From Dethiobacter alkaliphilus (GTDB lineage Bacteria > Bacillota > Dethiobacteria > DTU022 > UBA8154): 64,000 bases of DNA. This document shows, piece after piece, positions 1-8,571 of this stretch. Location of the stretch: contig JAENYV010000004.1 of assembly GCA_016841605.1 (NCBI GenBank), positions 124,001-188,000 of the forward strand, written 5' to 3'. The notes under the pieces were generated by a model. It searched no databases, was not told where the DNA came from, and worked only from the letters and a program-made list of their open reading frames with translations. A program made the translations under genes and the position numbers. The first letter of the stretch is position 1; each line of letters opens with the position of its first letter.

Positions 1-2922
1 ACATATCTTTTTGTTGCCGATCCTACCCTGGAATATATTGAAAATAACCTGATGAATGAGCTTTTTAACGATTTACAACTCGGGTTCATGGTTTTTCTAG
101 ATTCAGACGGAGAAGTGGTTTTCCAGAAAGGTTATGACCTTTTTGAGAAAGACGAAATTCTCGTTCCCTCCGGCCTGAAAGAGCACCTGCAGCCCGGTAG
201 CCTGCTTATACCACAGCACTCTTCGGGGGATAAAAAAGAACTTATTTCGGAAAAAGGAGAAATCATCTCCGGTCTTATCCTCCTGGAAGAAGGGCCTGTC
301 CTGGTCGCCTCTTCTCCGATTCTGACCAGCCGCTATGAAGGCCCGTCAACGGGGACGCTCCTGATAGGAAGTTTTTTAAATTCTACTGAAATATCCGGCA
401 TTGCCGAAAAATTATTTTTAAATCTTACTGTTCTATCACCCGAAGCGGTCGATATCCCGGAAATAGAAGAACTTGCTTCATCCTCACCGGGAGAGATATT
501 GGTTGTCAGGGAAAGAAGCGGTGAGATAATTGAAGGATATACTTACCTGAGCGATATTTACGGAAAGCCCGCTCTACTTATTAAAGTGGAACTTCCCCGT
601 GAAGTGTACGGAATTGGGAAAAAAGTTCTTACCTTTTTCCTTCTTTCTCTTTGTTTTATTATTCTAGCATTTTGGGGCGGGGTTTTTTCTTTTCTGGAAA
701 AAACTATTCTCTCCAAGTTGACCCGCCTGATTCGTTCGGCAAGAGAAATGAAGGCCTCCTCCGGATTTTCTCCCTCTATGGGTGGGGAGGAAGAACAGGA
801 TGAACTTACCCTGATAGCCAGGGAAATAAAGACGATCCTGGGTAAACTGGAAAACTCACAAATTAAAATGAAGCAGAGCGAGGAGCAGTTAAAGGTTATT
901 TTTGAAGAGTCACCGGTGGGGATTGCCCTGCTGGATCAGGATGGACGTTTTCTAAAAAGTAATTTCTCCTTGCAAAAGTTGTTGGGATTGCAGGAAAAAG
1001 AACTGCACAACAGCACATTATTGGAGAATATTTATCCCGGCGACCTTTTGCAGGGGGTAACCATGATCGAGGATCTCCTGTCGGGTAAACGGGATTATTG
1101 CCAGATAGACAGTAGATTTGCCCGTAAGGATGGAGAATTGGTCTGGGGTCGACTCTCCCTGACCCTGGTGAGAGATTTTATGGGGGAATTTCAATATGCC
1201 CTGGGTATGTTGGAGAATATTTCGGAGTACAAAAGAGTCGAAGAGTTTCTGCAGGAAAATGAAGAAAGGCTTTATCTGCAGAATAAAATACTTATGGAAT
1301 TAACCATGAAGGGTGCATGGATTAATGAGAGCCTTGATGAGGCCGTCAAAGAGATCGTTGAGGCAGCCTCTCTCCTTATTCCAGTGGAGCGGGTCAGTGT
1401 CTGGTGGTATCGCGATGCTTTTTCCGGAATAACCTGTTTTGATCTCTATGAGAAAAGCAAAAACTCCCATTCCAGTGGTCAAGAGCTTTCCAGCGAGAAA
1501 TTTTTTTGGTATTCTCGCAGCCATCTGGAAGGGGATGCCATCGCTGCTGTGGATGTTTTTGCCGACCCCCGGACCAGCGTTTTTCAGCCCGACTATTTTT
1601 TAAATACGGGAATTGCCTCTCTTCTGGATGCTCCTATCTGGCTGAGGGGAAATCTGGTAGGGGTTTTCAGCTTTCAACACGTGGGAAATCCCCGGGAATG
1701 GTCCAGTGAGGATCGCAGGTTGGCCATGACCATGGCTACTTATATTTCGCTCTGCCTGGAAGAAGATGCCCGTAAAAAGGCTGAAAAAGCGTTGGATGAG
1801 GAGATAGAAAAAGCGAGGCAGGTACACGAACGCTCCCTTCAGGAAGAATTCCCTGAAGTAGAGGGGATTGATTTTGCCGCTCATTATCAGCCCGCCCGGG
1901 TCCTGGGAGGAGATTTTTATCATGTTATGCGCAAAGGCAGGCAATTAATTTTTTATCTGGCCGATGTATCCGGACATGGGCTTGATGCCGCTATTTTGAG
2001 CGTCTTTATCAAAAATACCATTGACAATTATTTGTATTTAGAGCATGTTGAGGGGAAACTTTTTACACCGGAAGAAATTCTACGTTATTTAACAGAGAAG
2101 TTTTACAAAGAAAAGTACCCGGAGGATTATTTCCTCTCCATTTTTCTTGGGGTTTTAGATTTAAATACCAATATATGTAGTTTTTCCGGGGCGGGGTTTC
2201 AAAATTCTCCTTTTGCAGTTTTACCCGGGGGAGAGTGCGTTCTTCTGATTAGCAAGGGAATGCCCATTTCCTCGGTCCTATCCGACGAGATGATGGATTA
2301 CCGGGCTGTCTGCCAGGTGTTTCCTCCCGGAACAACTGTTCTTTTTACTACCGACGGGCTTGCTGAGCAGATACAAAATGGGGAAGAATACAGCGAAAGA
2401 TTAAAAAATATTTTTCTCGACTACTGTCATCTTAGCCCTGAGCAAATTGTCCAGGTAATTAATAATGATTTTAAGAAATTTAACGGAAGTTTGCAGGGTG
2501 ATGATGATATTACCTTTTTAATAATGCAGTCATCCCGTAAGGCAAAGAGCCTGTCTCTGGAGCTGAAAAGCATTTTTCAGAGCGTTGAAGAGGCAGCAAA
2601 GAAAGTTGAACTATTTTTAGAAAGAGGAAAAGGATTTGACCTGCTGTCTCTCCGAGAAATTCTTACCAATGCCATTGAACATGGCAACAAATTTTCCCCC
2701 TACAAAGAAGTTTTTCTGAAGGTGACGGAAACGGACAGGTATGTTAAAATAATTGTTCAAGACCAGGGTGAGGGTTTTAACTGGCAGGAAATAATAGAAA
2801 AAAAGCTTAACCCGGAAAGTCTGGATGAAAGAGGGCGGGGTATTTTCCTGGCCAAAATGTCTTCCGATTTTTTAGCTTTTAATAGCAGGGGCAACAGAGC
2901 GACTATTATCATCATGTTGTAA
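1..2922 (+). CDS. Membrane sensor SpoIIE/RsbU-type PP2C phosphatase, 5' partial
   Basis: The frame is open from base 1, so the gene starts upstream of the window; the first internal ATG is at 52. Numbering from that ATG: residues 1-180 look like an extracytoplasmic CHASE4-type sensor domain, which normally follows an N-terminal membrane helix (here cut off). A hydrophobic segment at about 192-215 is the second membrane helix, followed by a HAMP-like linker, a PAS domain (about 279-395), a GAF-like domain (about 410-572) and a PP2C/SpoIIE phosphatase domain (about 605-826). Metal-binding motifs are GGDFY (D621), ADVSGHG (D639), TTDG (D768) and GDDD (817-819). The C-terminus (840-956) is an RsbW-like HATPase with N-box ILTNAIEHGN and DQGEGF. 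The family dephosphorylates anti-sigma-factor antagonists, so this is probably an input module of a partner-switching pathway. No STAS partner is visible next to it. Malic enzyme follows after 17 bases. Confidence 0.9.
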   Translation, partial: TYLFVADPTLEYIENNLMNELFNDLQLGFMVFLDSDGEVVFQKGYDLFEKDEILVPSGLKEHLQPGSLLIPQHSSGDKKELISEKGEIISGLILLEEGPVLVASSPILTSRYEGPSTGTLLIGSFLNSTEISGIAEKLFLNLTVLSPEAVDIPEIEELASSSPGEILVVRERSGEIIEGYTYLSDIYGKPALLIKVELPREVYGIGKKVLTFFLLSLCFIILAFWGGVFSFLEKTILSKLTRLIRSAREMKASSGFSPSMGGEEEQDELTLIAREIKTILGKLENSQIKMKQSEEQLKVIFEESPVGIALLDQDGRFLKSNFSLQKLLGLQEKELHNSTLLENIYPGDLLQGVTMIEDLLSGKRDYCQIDSRFARKDGELVWGRLSLTLVRDFMGEFQYALGMLENISEYKRVEEFLQENEERLYLQNKILMELTMKGAWINESLDEAVKEIVEAASLLIPVERVSVWWYRDAFSGITCFDLYEKSKNSHSSGQELSSEKFFWYSRSHLEGDAIAAVDVFADPRTSVFQPDYFLNTGIASLLDAPIWLRGNLVGVFSFQHVGNPREWSSEDRRLAMTMATYISLCLEEDARKKAEKALDEEIEKARQVHERSLQEEFPEVEGIDFAAHYQPARVLGGDFYHVMRKGRQLIFYLADVSGHGLDAAILSVFIKNTIDNYLYLEHVEGKLFTPEEILRYLTEKFYKEKYPEDYFLSIFLGVLDLNTNICSFSGAGFQNSPFAVLPGGECVLLISKGMPISSVLSDEMMDYRAVCQVFPPGTTVLFTTDGLAEQIQNGEEYSERLKNIFLDYCHLSPEQIVQVINNDFKKFNGSLQGDDDITFLIMQSSRKAKSLSLELKSIFQSVEEAAKKVELFLERGKGFDLLSLREILTNAIEHGNKFSPYKEVFLKVTETDRYVKIIVQDQGEGFNWQEIIEKKLNPESLDERGRGIFLAKMSSDFLAFNSRGNRATIIIML

Positions 2923-2939
2923 AGGAGATGACCTTTTAA

Positions 2940-4277
2940 ATGAATAAAGAAGAGTTGTTAAATAAGGCTGGAAAGCCCTCTGCAGATGCCATGAAGCTGC
3001 ATCCCTTTTACCGGGGAAAGATCGAGGTTACTCTGAAAGCTGCTGTGCGAGACTATAAAGACTTTGCTGTCTGGTATACCCCGGGGGTGGCAGCACCCTG
3101 CCGTGATATCCAGGAGGAAAAGGGCCGCGTTTATAATCATACAAATAAAGGAAATTTTGTTGCTGTAATCTCTGATGGGACCCGGGTCCTGGGCCTGGGT
3201 AATATTGGTCCGGAAGCTTCCCTGCCTGTCATGGAAGGCAAAGCCCTCCTCTTTAAGTACCTGGGTGGTGTGGATGCTTTTCCTATCTGCCTGGATACCG
3301 GGGATCCGGAAGAAATAATCAGAACGGTTAAGATTCTGCAACCTTCTTTTGGCGGTATTAATCTGGAGGATATTGAAAGCCCCAAATGTTTTTATATTCT
3401 TGACCGCCTGCGGAAAGAATGCCATATTCCCGTCTGGCACGATGACCAGCAGGGAACGGCTTGTGTTACTTTGGCAGGATTAATCAATGCCCTGAAGATC
3501 GTGGGAAAAGATTTGTTAAAAGCCCGTATAACCATGATTGGAGTCGGTTCTGCCAATGTTGCGACCATGAGGCTGCTGTTGGCTGCCGGCGTTCCTCCGG
3601 GGAACATTATCATGTGTGACAGCAAGGGAATTCTGCATAAGGAAAGAAACGACATCACAAAGGAGCATCAGGAAAAGCTCAAGATTATGGAGCTGACAAA
3701 TAAAGAACAGCGAACCGGCGGGATGGCGGAGGCTATGGAGGGGGCTGATGCTGTTATCGCCCTTTCCAAGCCGGGACCCGATACCATTAAGAAGGAATGG
3801 ATCAGAGCCATGGCCAGGGATGCTATTGTCTTTGCCTGCGCCAATCCCATTCCCGAAATCTGGCCTTGGGAGGCCAGGGAAGCCGGCGCGGCAATTGTAT
3901 CTACAGGGCGTTCTGATTTCCCCAATCAGGTCAACAATTCCCTGGGCTTTCCCGCTATTTTTCGCGGCGTCCTGGATGTCCAGGCCAGGACCATTACAGA
4001 TACGATGTGTATCGCGGCAGCGGAAGAGCTGGCTGCTTGTGCGGCGGAGAAGGGTTTAAATCCGGAGAAAATTTTACCGACAATGGATAATTGGGAATTT
4101 TTCCCGCGGGTGGCGGCTGCGACGGCCATGAAAGCTATTGAAGAAGATGTGGCGCGTCTGGTCCTGACCCGGGAGGAAATCATGAACCTGGCCAGGGAAA
4201 AAATAGGCCGCGCCCAGGAACAGGTCAGAATTCTTATGGAAAAAGGGATTATACCACTGCCTCCCTCCGAAATATAG
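2940..4277 (+). CDS. NAD(P)-dependent malic enzyme
   Basis: Cytoplasmic oxidative decarboxylase converting malate to pyruvate and CO2. The 445-residue length fits the short bacterial malic enzymes. Visible motifs: WYTPGVAAPC carrying the family tyrosine near residue 36, the SDGTRVLGLGNIGPEA block near 70-85, the metal-binding VWHDDQQGTA segment near 165-174, and a Rossmann nucleotide-binding segment GVGSANVATM near 200-210. The ATG is preceded by AAAGGAGATG at suitable spacing. It lies 17 bases downstream of the phosphatase gene on the same strand and may be co-transcribed with it. It is a central-metabolism gene and is not obviously tied to the aromatic clusters. Cofactor preference cannot be read with certainty. 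Confidence 0.93.
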   Translation: MNKEELLNKAGKPSADAMKLHPFYRGKIEVTLKAAVRDYKDFAVWYTPGVAAPCRDIQEEKGRVYNHTNKGNFVAVISDGTRVLGLGNIGPEASLPVMEGKALLFKYLGGVDAFPICLDTGDPEEIIRTVKILQPSFGGINLEDIESPKCFYILDRLRKECHIPVWHDDQQGTACVTLAGLINALKIVGKDLLKARITMIGVGSANVATMRLLLAAGVPPGNIIMCDSKGILHKERNDITKEHQEKLKIMELTNKEQRTGGMAEAMEGADAVIALSKPGPDTIKKEWIRAMARDAIVFACANPIPEIWPWEAREAGAAIVSTGRSDFPNQVNNSLGFPAIFRGVLDVQARTITDTMCIAAAEELAACAAEKGLNPEKILPTMDNWEFFPRVAAATAMKAIEEDVARLVLTREEIMNLAREKIGRAQEQVRILMEKGIIPLPPSEI

Positions 4278-4621
4278 TAAAACATGAAGCCCGGCTGAAC
4301 AATAGAAGGGAAGGGACAAGAATATACGGCACTCGGGCAAAGCGTCGGACCGGTGCTCCGGTTTATTTGCCTGCAAGTACAGCGGCTCTTCTTAGCCCTT
4401 CGCTTACCTACCCGGCAAGCTGCCCTCCATGACAGCGAGCCGGCTGCAGATGTCCTGTCTGCAGGGTAAGCTTGAGGGCTGCGTTTCGCCGGGACTTTGA
4501 GCGGCCGGAAAAAGTCGCATTTTGCCCGGCACTTCACCCGAGCGCCTGGCGTATAAGAAAGTTATGGGGAAATTTGCGGTGTCATGGGGACGGTTTAAGC
4601 GTCACCGGACCGTAGCGGCAG
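4278..4621. other. Convergent intergenic region, no gene seen
   Basis: This 344-base gap lies between the 3' ends of malic enzyme (+) and the YmdB-type gene (-). It is noticeably more GC-rich than the AT-rich gaps later in the window. A short hairpin (CTGCAGA, 4444-4450, pairing with TCTGCAG, 4458-4464) is present, but there is no clear U-tract. A long minus-strand open frame runs through it from inside malic enzyme; it has no start signal or recognisable family and is taken as a shadow of that gene. Confidence 0.5.
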
Positions 4622-5401
4622 TTATGCTATCTCAAAGATTCTCCGGATCTCCAGTGCCTTTCCGCTGTCCGGGTCCAGGTTGATGACAACACCGTTGAGC
4701 ATGCATTCTCCCTCGGCCAGCTTCCATTTCATGGGCAGTCCGGTCATAAATTTACGCAGGATCTCATCAGGATCCAAGCCCAGAATGGATGTATAAGGTC
4801 CTACCATACCGGCGTCGCTGATATAAGCGGCTTTTTCCGGATAGATCCTCTCGTCCGCGGTCTGAACATGCGTATGTGTGCCGATTACAGCACTGGCTTT
4901 ATCTCGCAGCAGCCAACCCATGGCCAGTTTCTCGGATGTTGCCTCAGCATGAAAATCGACAATAAGGAGAGGAGTTGTTTTAAGGAGAATTTCAACCTCT
5001 CTTTTTGCTGTGTTAAAAGGGCAGTCAGACTGGGCAGGCATAAAAAGCCGACCTGCAAGGTTTAGGACCCCAACCTGAAAGCTGCCGACCTGGAAAATCT
5101 CCGCTCCTTTTCCCGGAATGGAAGGTGCGAAATTTGCCGGCCTTAGCAGCCTTTTTTCTCCATCAATTGCCCCCAGGATATCTTTTTTATCCCAGATATG
5201 GTTTCCTGAGGTGAGAATGTCAATTCCCGTCTCGAATAACTCCTGCATAACCGAAGGTGTTAGCCCAAGACCTCCCGCGGCATTTTCTCCGTTGGCGATA
5301 GTCAGGTCTATGTTAAAGCGTTCTTTCAAGCCCGGCAACATTTTTTTGACAAGCTGCCTCCCCGGTTTCCCAAAAATATCTCCCAAAAATAAGATTTGCA
5401 T
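4622..5401 (-). CDS. ymdB: YmdB-family metallophosphoesterase
   Basis: A 259-residue cytoplasmic calcineurin-like phosphoesterase of the TIGR00282/YmdB family; the Bacillus subtilis member hydrolyses 2',3'-cyclic AMP and affects biofilm and motility programmes. The dinuclear metal site is visible as GDIFG (residues 7-11), the NGENAAGG segment, SGNHIWD, the DFHAEATSEK histidine block and GTHTHVQTADE. Length and motifs match full-length members, so the gene is intact. It is transcribed away from the phosphatase/inositol genes and has its own upstream region (5402-5590) shared with the divergent suhB-like gene. The specific cyclic-nucleotide substrate is inferred from the family only. Confidence 0.92.
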   Translation of the reverse strand: MQILFLGDIFGKPGRQLVKKMLPGLKERFNIDLTIANGENAAGGLGLTPSVMQELFETGIDILTSGNHIWDKKDILGAIDGEKRLLRPANFAPSIPGKGAEIFQVGSFQVGVLNLAGRLFMPAQSDCPFNTAKREVEILLKTTPLLIVDFHAEATSEKLAMGWLLRDKASAVIGTHTHVQTADERIYPEKAAYISDAGMVGPYTSILGLDPDEILRKFMTGLPMKWKLAEGECMLNGVVINLDPDSGKALEIRRIFEIA

Positions 5402-5590
5402 ACTGATCCCACCTTTTTATAAAGAAACTTTTCTTTATTGTAGCAGAAAAATGAAAAAAAGCCAGTAAAGTATAGAAATGAGACCGTTTCTGCAATATAT
5501 TTATAACTGGGCCGGAAGTCCGGCTCGGAAGTCAAAAAGTCGGAGAAAGCAGAGAAAAGTACCATTAATATAAACAGGAGGAAAGAAGAA

Positions 5591-6397
5591 ATGCTGGATT
5601 TGCAAGAAGTCTTGGCGGATGTCTGCCGGTGGGCCGGAGAAATTGGGAAATTGCAAAGGGAAAAATTTGGGGAGAAGCATACGGTTCATACAAAAAGCTC
5701 CCCTATCGATTTGGTTACCGAGGTGGATGAATTGTCGGAGCGATATCTTTTGACCTGTATTAAAAAAAAGTATCCCGGGCATGAAGTTTATGCGGAAGAG
5801 AGCGGAAGGGCAGGGATGAAATCGGAATACATGTGGGTAATTGATCCCCTGGACGGCACCGTCAATTATAATCAGGGTATTCCAATTTTTGTTATCTCAA
5901 TTGCCCTGCGACACGTAAATGAAACAGTCCTGGGGGTCATCTACCAGCCGGTCCTGGATGAACTTTTCACAGTGGTTAAAGGAGAAAAACCCCGGCTGAA
6001 CGGTTCCGAGATTCAGGTCTCCCGGAAAACCCGGCTGGAGGACAGCGTTTTGGGTTCGGGCTTTCCTTACGACCGGGCTAGGCACAAGGATAATAATGCC
6101 AACTATTTTTCCCACTTTGTTCCCATGGTCAGGGGACTGAGGCGTATGGGAGCGGCTGCTTACGATCTGGCCTCCGTCGCTGCCGGGAGGCTTGATGGTT
6201 ACTGGGAACTAAATCTGAGTCCGTGGGATGTGGAGGCGGGCGCTTTGCTCGTTCGGGAAGCGGGAGGTAAAGTCCTCTTTTTACCGGAAAAAAGGGGTGT
6301 GTCTATTGTTGCAGGCAATAAAACGATCTGCGACCGCATTTTTGCTGAGATAATGAGAGTGGACGGTGAAGAATGTGACTGTCCTCCAATAAGGTAG
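5591..6397 (+). CDS. Inositol-monophosphatase family phosphatase (SuhB-like)
   Basis: A 268-residue Mg-dependent phosphatase of the inositol monophosphatase/FBPase/CysQ superfamily. The metal-binding motifs are visible: DLVTEVDELSE (near 40-50), the EESG glutamate near 69, DPLDGTVNYNQG (the classic DPLDGTxN block, near 86-97), and the C-terminal PWDVEAGALLVREAGG block near 210-226. AAACAGGAGG lies 8-9 bases before the ATG. The true substrate could be inositol phosphate, another sugar phosphate or PAP; sequence alone does not decide. It stands alone, divergent from ymdB and followed by the AT-rich regulatory region of the PucR-type gene. Confidence 0.9.
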   Translation: MLDLQEVLADVCRWAGEIGKLQREKFGEKHTVHTKSSPIDLVTEVDELSERYLLTCIKKKYPGHEVYAEESGRAGMKSEYMWVIDPLDGTVNYNQGIPIFVISIALRHVNETVLGVIYQPVLDELFTVVKGEKPRLNGSEIQVSRKTRLEDSVLGSGFPYDRARHKDNNANYFSHFVPMVRGLRRMGAAAYDLASVAAGRLDGYWELNLSPWDVEAGALLVREAGGKVLFLPEKRGVSIVAGNKTICDRIFAEIMRVDGEECDCPPIR

Positions 6398-6452
6398 GGC
6401 AAACTTGTAGAAAAATATTTCAAAAAATTCCATATAAAATATTAGTTGATAC

Positions 6453-6481
6453 TTGACAAAATTATTAAAAAAAAATATCAT
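6453..6481 (+). promoter_or_regulatory. Sigma-A-type promoter upstream of the pucR-like gene
   Basis: TTGACA at 6453-6458, a 17-base spacer, and TATCAT at 6476-6481 (5 of 6 to consensus). It lies in a very AT-rich stretch after the suhB-like gene and points toward the PucR-type regulator, leaving a leader of about 280 bases. The ACTTGACAAA around the -35 also occurs at the promoter of the second gntR gene (50786-50795). Confidence 0.6.
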
Positions 6482-6497
6482 ATAACATATAGAGTAG

Positions 6498-6512
6498 TTA
6501 TGTCAGACATTA
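6498..6512. promoter_or_regulatory. Palindromic operator (ATGTC-A-GACAT), site 1
   Basis: The core ATGTCAGACAT (6500-6510) is a perfect inverted repeat around one central base; the flanks extend it to TTATGTC-A-GACATTA. It starts 16-17 bases after the -10 at 6476-6481, the expected place for a repressor that blocks early elongation. The 19 bases 6500-6518 are identical to 50832-50850 in front of the second FadR-type gene. The likely binder is one of the two FadR-type proteins encoded here (inference). Confidence 0.6.
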
Positions 6513-6765
6513 ATATGTTCATTCACTAGCTTGGGCATATTTTTTCTCCTTAATTCCAATATAATGGTATTTTCTCATAAGCCCGGTAATATTACTTACT
6601 ATAGAAATTCCTTCCTTCCAACCCGCTCATAGGCTGCAATGGTCTTCTAGTATGTTCATTAAAACCTATTGATTTTTAAATTTATCAGGCAGTAACCCAT
6701 TCAGGGTATGGACATAACCGTGACAAGCTTTTATCGTATGAATAAAATGCTAGGGGGTTAATTGT

Positions 6766-8067
6766 ATGTTAAGGAAGAAAGATGTTTATAATGATGCGTT
6801 ATTAAAAATGACCATAAACGGTAGTGGTTATCAAGGTATTGTCGACTTCCTGGCTCAAAAGCTCCGGGCGGACATTCTTATTGAAAATGAATTTTTCTGT
6901 GTACTTGCACGTTCTTATTTTAATAAATCTACTTTTCCAAATACAGATACAAGTAAAAATAAGAAGATGAAATTTTTGAAGCCACAGTATTTTGATCCAA
7001 AGATTAAAGAATACGTCACGATGCTTCATAGGACTCTCCGGCCTGTTGAATTACCGGAGCTGCCGGAGTATGGAATAAAGGAGCCCAGAGTGGTATTCCC
7101 TATAACAATTAAAAACAAGATAAAGGCATATCTAAATGTCTTTAAGAAGGATTTCACGAATGAAGAAATTATAGTTATTAATACAGCTCTGAATAGCCTA
7201 ATGTTACTAGAAACTATCAGGCATGTCCAGACAGTAATAGGAGGTAGAATTATAAAGAGCTTAATTTTCAGCCTTATGTCCGGTGATGAAAATGATATTA
7301 ACAGTAATATTAATATCGTCAAAAAGACTTTGAATATTGAATTGTTTCAGGAAAGTTTTTTTGCTCTTGTTAAAATTAGTAACGCAATACGAAAACAGTG
7401 TTTGGAAGGTGCTTTACGTAGTATCCGCAGCGATCTTAACATAAATGCCATCGTAACCGCAATTAGTGAGGATCAGGGGGTATTGTTAATTAAATCTGAT
7501 GACATTACAAAATTGAAATCAGTGGCAGTTTCCGAGACCCTCCAAGCGGTATTTGAGGCGCTTAAAATGATTTTTCCGGACAGTAGAGTAAAAATAGGTG
7601 TAGGCCGGCAATGTTTTAATCATCAAGATTACAAGCTTGCTTTTAAAGAAGCTAACAATGCCCTCTCTTTTACAGGTCTCCCAAAAGAAAGTGAAGAAGG
7701 CGTAATTTACTATCATTCTCTGAGGTTGATGGAAGTTTTGTTGCAGACACAAACTATATTTCCGGGATTTGTAAGAGGAATTCTGGGAAAATTACATAAT
7801 TACGATATTGAAAAGAATATCAATCTGATTGAAAGTATAGAGTGTTATTTAAAACATGATTGCAATATTCAAAGTGCAGCTCGGGAATTATTTATTCATC
7901 CTAACACTCTTAGATATCGTCTGGAAAGGGCGGAAAAAATCTCCGGCCTAACCTTAACGGATAATGATACAAAGTTAGAGCTTCAGTTAGCTATTAAACT
8001 TTACAAATATCAAGGAGAGAACTTCTTTGAATCACGGCAAAAGCGGGAGTGTAAAATTTCTGTATAA
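6766..8067 (+). CDS. PucR/CdaR-type transcriptional regulator
   Basis: A 433-residue protein with a C-terminal PucR-type helix-turn-helix (about residues 350-425): NIQSAARELFIHPNTLRYRL followed by an EKISGL block, the family signature. The middle part (about 150-330) resembles the GGDEF-like linker domain of CdaR/PucR regulators. The N-terminal 130 residues resemble the sensory region common in regulators of aromatic-acid and purine catabolism but are not assigned to a named domain. It starts at ATG 6766 with an AGGGGG ribosome site. A promoter and FadR-type operator lie about 260-310 bases upstream, so it may be subordinate to the cassette repressor. It is a candidate activator of the catabolic genes downstream. 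Confidence 0.85.
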   Translation: MLRKKDVYNDALLKMTINGSGYQGIVDFLAQKLRADILIENEFFCVLARSYFNKSTFPNTDTSKNKKMKFLKPQYFDPKIKEYVTMLHRTLRPVELPELPEYGIKEPRVVFPITIKNKIKAYLNVFKKDFTNEEIIVINTALNSLMLLETIRHVQTVIGGRIIKSLIFSLMSGDENDINSNINIVKKTLNIELFQESFFALVKISNAIRKQCLEGALRSIRSDLNINAIVTAISEDQGVLLIKSDDITKLKSVAVSETLQAVFEALKMIFPDSRVKIGVGRQCFNHQDYKLAFKEANNALSFTGLPKESEEGVIYYHSLRLMEVLLQTQTIFPGFVRGILGKLHNYDIEKNINLIESIECYLKHDCNIQSAARELFIHPNTLRYRLERAEKISGLTLTDNDTKLELQLAIKLYKYQGENFFESRQKRECKISV

Positions 8068-8200
8068 ATGAGTATTACATCTTTTTTATAAAAGACTATT
8101 TCAGCACCACAAAAGATAAAGATGGTAGTTTGGAAGTAACGCTTCCGGCTACTCATTTTGAAAGAGCATATTTTGTGCCGGCAAAAGAGAGGAGGGAAAG
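8068..8200. other. Short gap with possible coding remnant
   Basis: Between the PucR-type gene and the broken xdh small-subunit gene. The plus frame from about 8086 to 8202 is open and protein-like (reads ...GSLEVTLPATHFERAYF...), but has no start and no family I recognise. The last 40 bases align with the sequence before the intact xdh gene at 62760-62801, including GTGCCGGCAA and the GAGAGGAG ribosome site. This shows that the duplicated block includes the upstream region. Confidence 0.3.
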
Positions 8201-8545
8201 ATGACCCGGCAAGAAAAAAAATCTTCCGGCGCTGCGTTTAAAGGAAAGCGCCATATCAACGTTACGGTAAACGGACAGCTCTACGAATTGGCAGTAGGAA
8301 CAGGGGCAGGAAAGGTTAATCCAAGCGATACCCTTTCCTTTACGCTCAGGGAGACTCTTGGGCTTACCGCGACAAAAGTATCCTGCGACAGTGGTGCTTG
8401 CGGAGGATGTACCGTGCTCATGGACGGAAGAGCGGTTCTATCATGCATGCTGTTAAAGGATGAAGATTATTCGGAATCTTCTGTTATACACCATCCGTCC
8501 ATGTACGACATGTTCAAATGCGGGTTCATCCTTTCCGTTATCTGA
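8201..8545 (+). pseudogene. Truncated molybdenum-hydroxylase [2Fe-2S] small subunit
   Basis: The first 86 codons are nearly the same as the intact gene at 62802-63338 (same MTRQEKK start and same CDSGACGGC first [2Fe-2S] motif, C62/C67/C70/C82). After SCMLLK the reading departs completely and stops at 114 residues instead of 178. The second [2Fe-2S] domain (CGFC...CRC) is therefore missing, and such a protein could not relay electrons from a molybdenum cofactor. No large subunit follows; instead the convergent gntR gene ends 26 bases away. It is read as a duplication scar, the remnant of the tail of another cassette copy that was joined to copy 1. The ribosome site is preserved, so a short ferredoxin-like peptide might still be made. 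Confidence 0.85.
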
Positions 8546-8571
8546 ACAGCCCTCCACGTTTGCTCCTTACT

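Noticed and set aside
3926-4537. 203-codon minus-strand open frame across the end of malic enzyme
   Set aside because: It is antisense to a clear malic enzyme for most of its length, has no ribosome site and matches no family; GC-rich coding sequence often leaves such shadows.
6720-6748. GTGACA-17-TAAAAT promoter immediately before the PucR-type gene
   Set aside because: Its start point would fall on the AGGGGG ribosome site, leaving a transcript that could not use it; the upstream promoter at 6453 is preferred.
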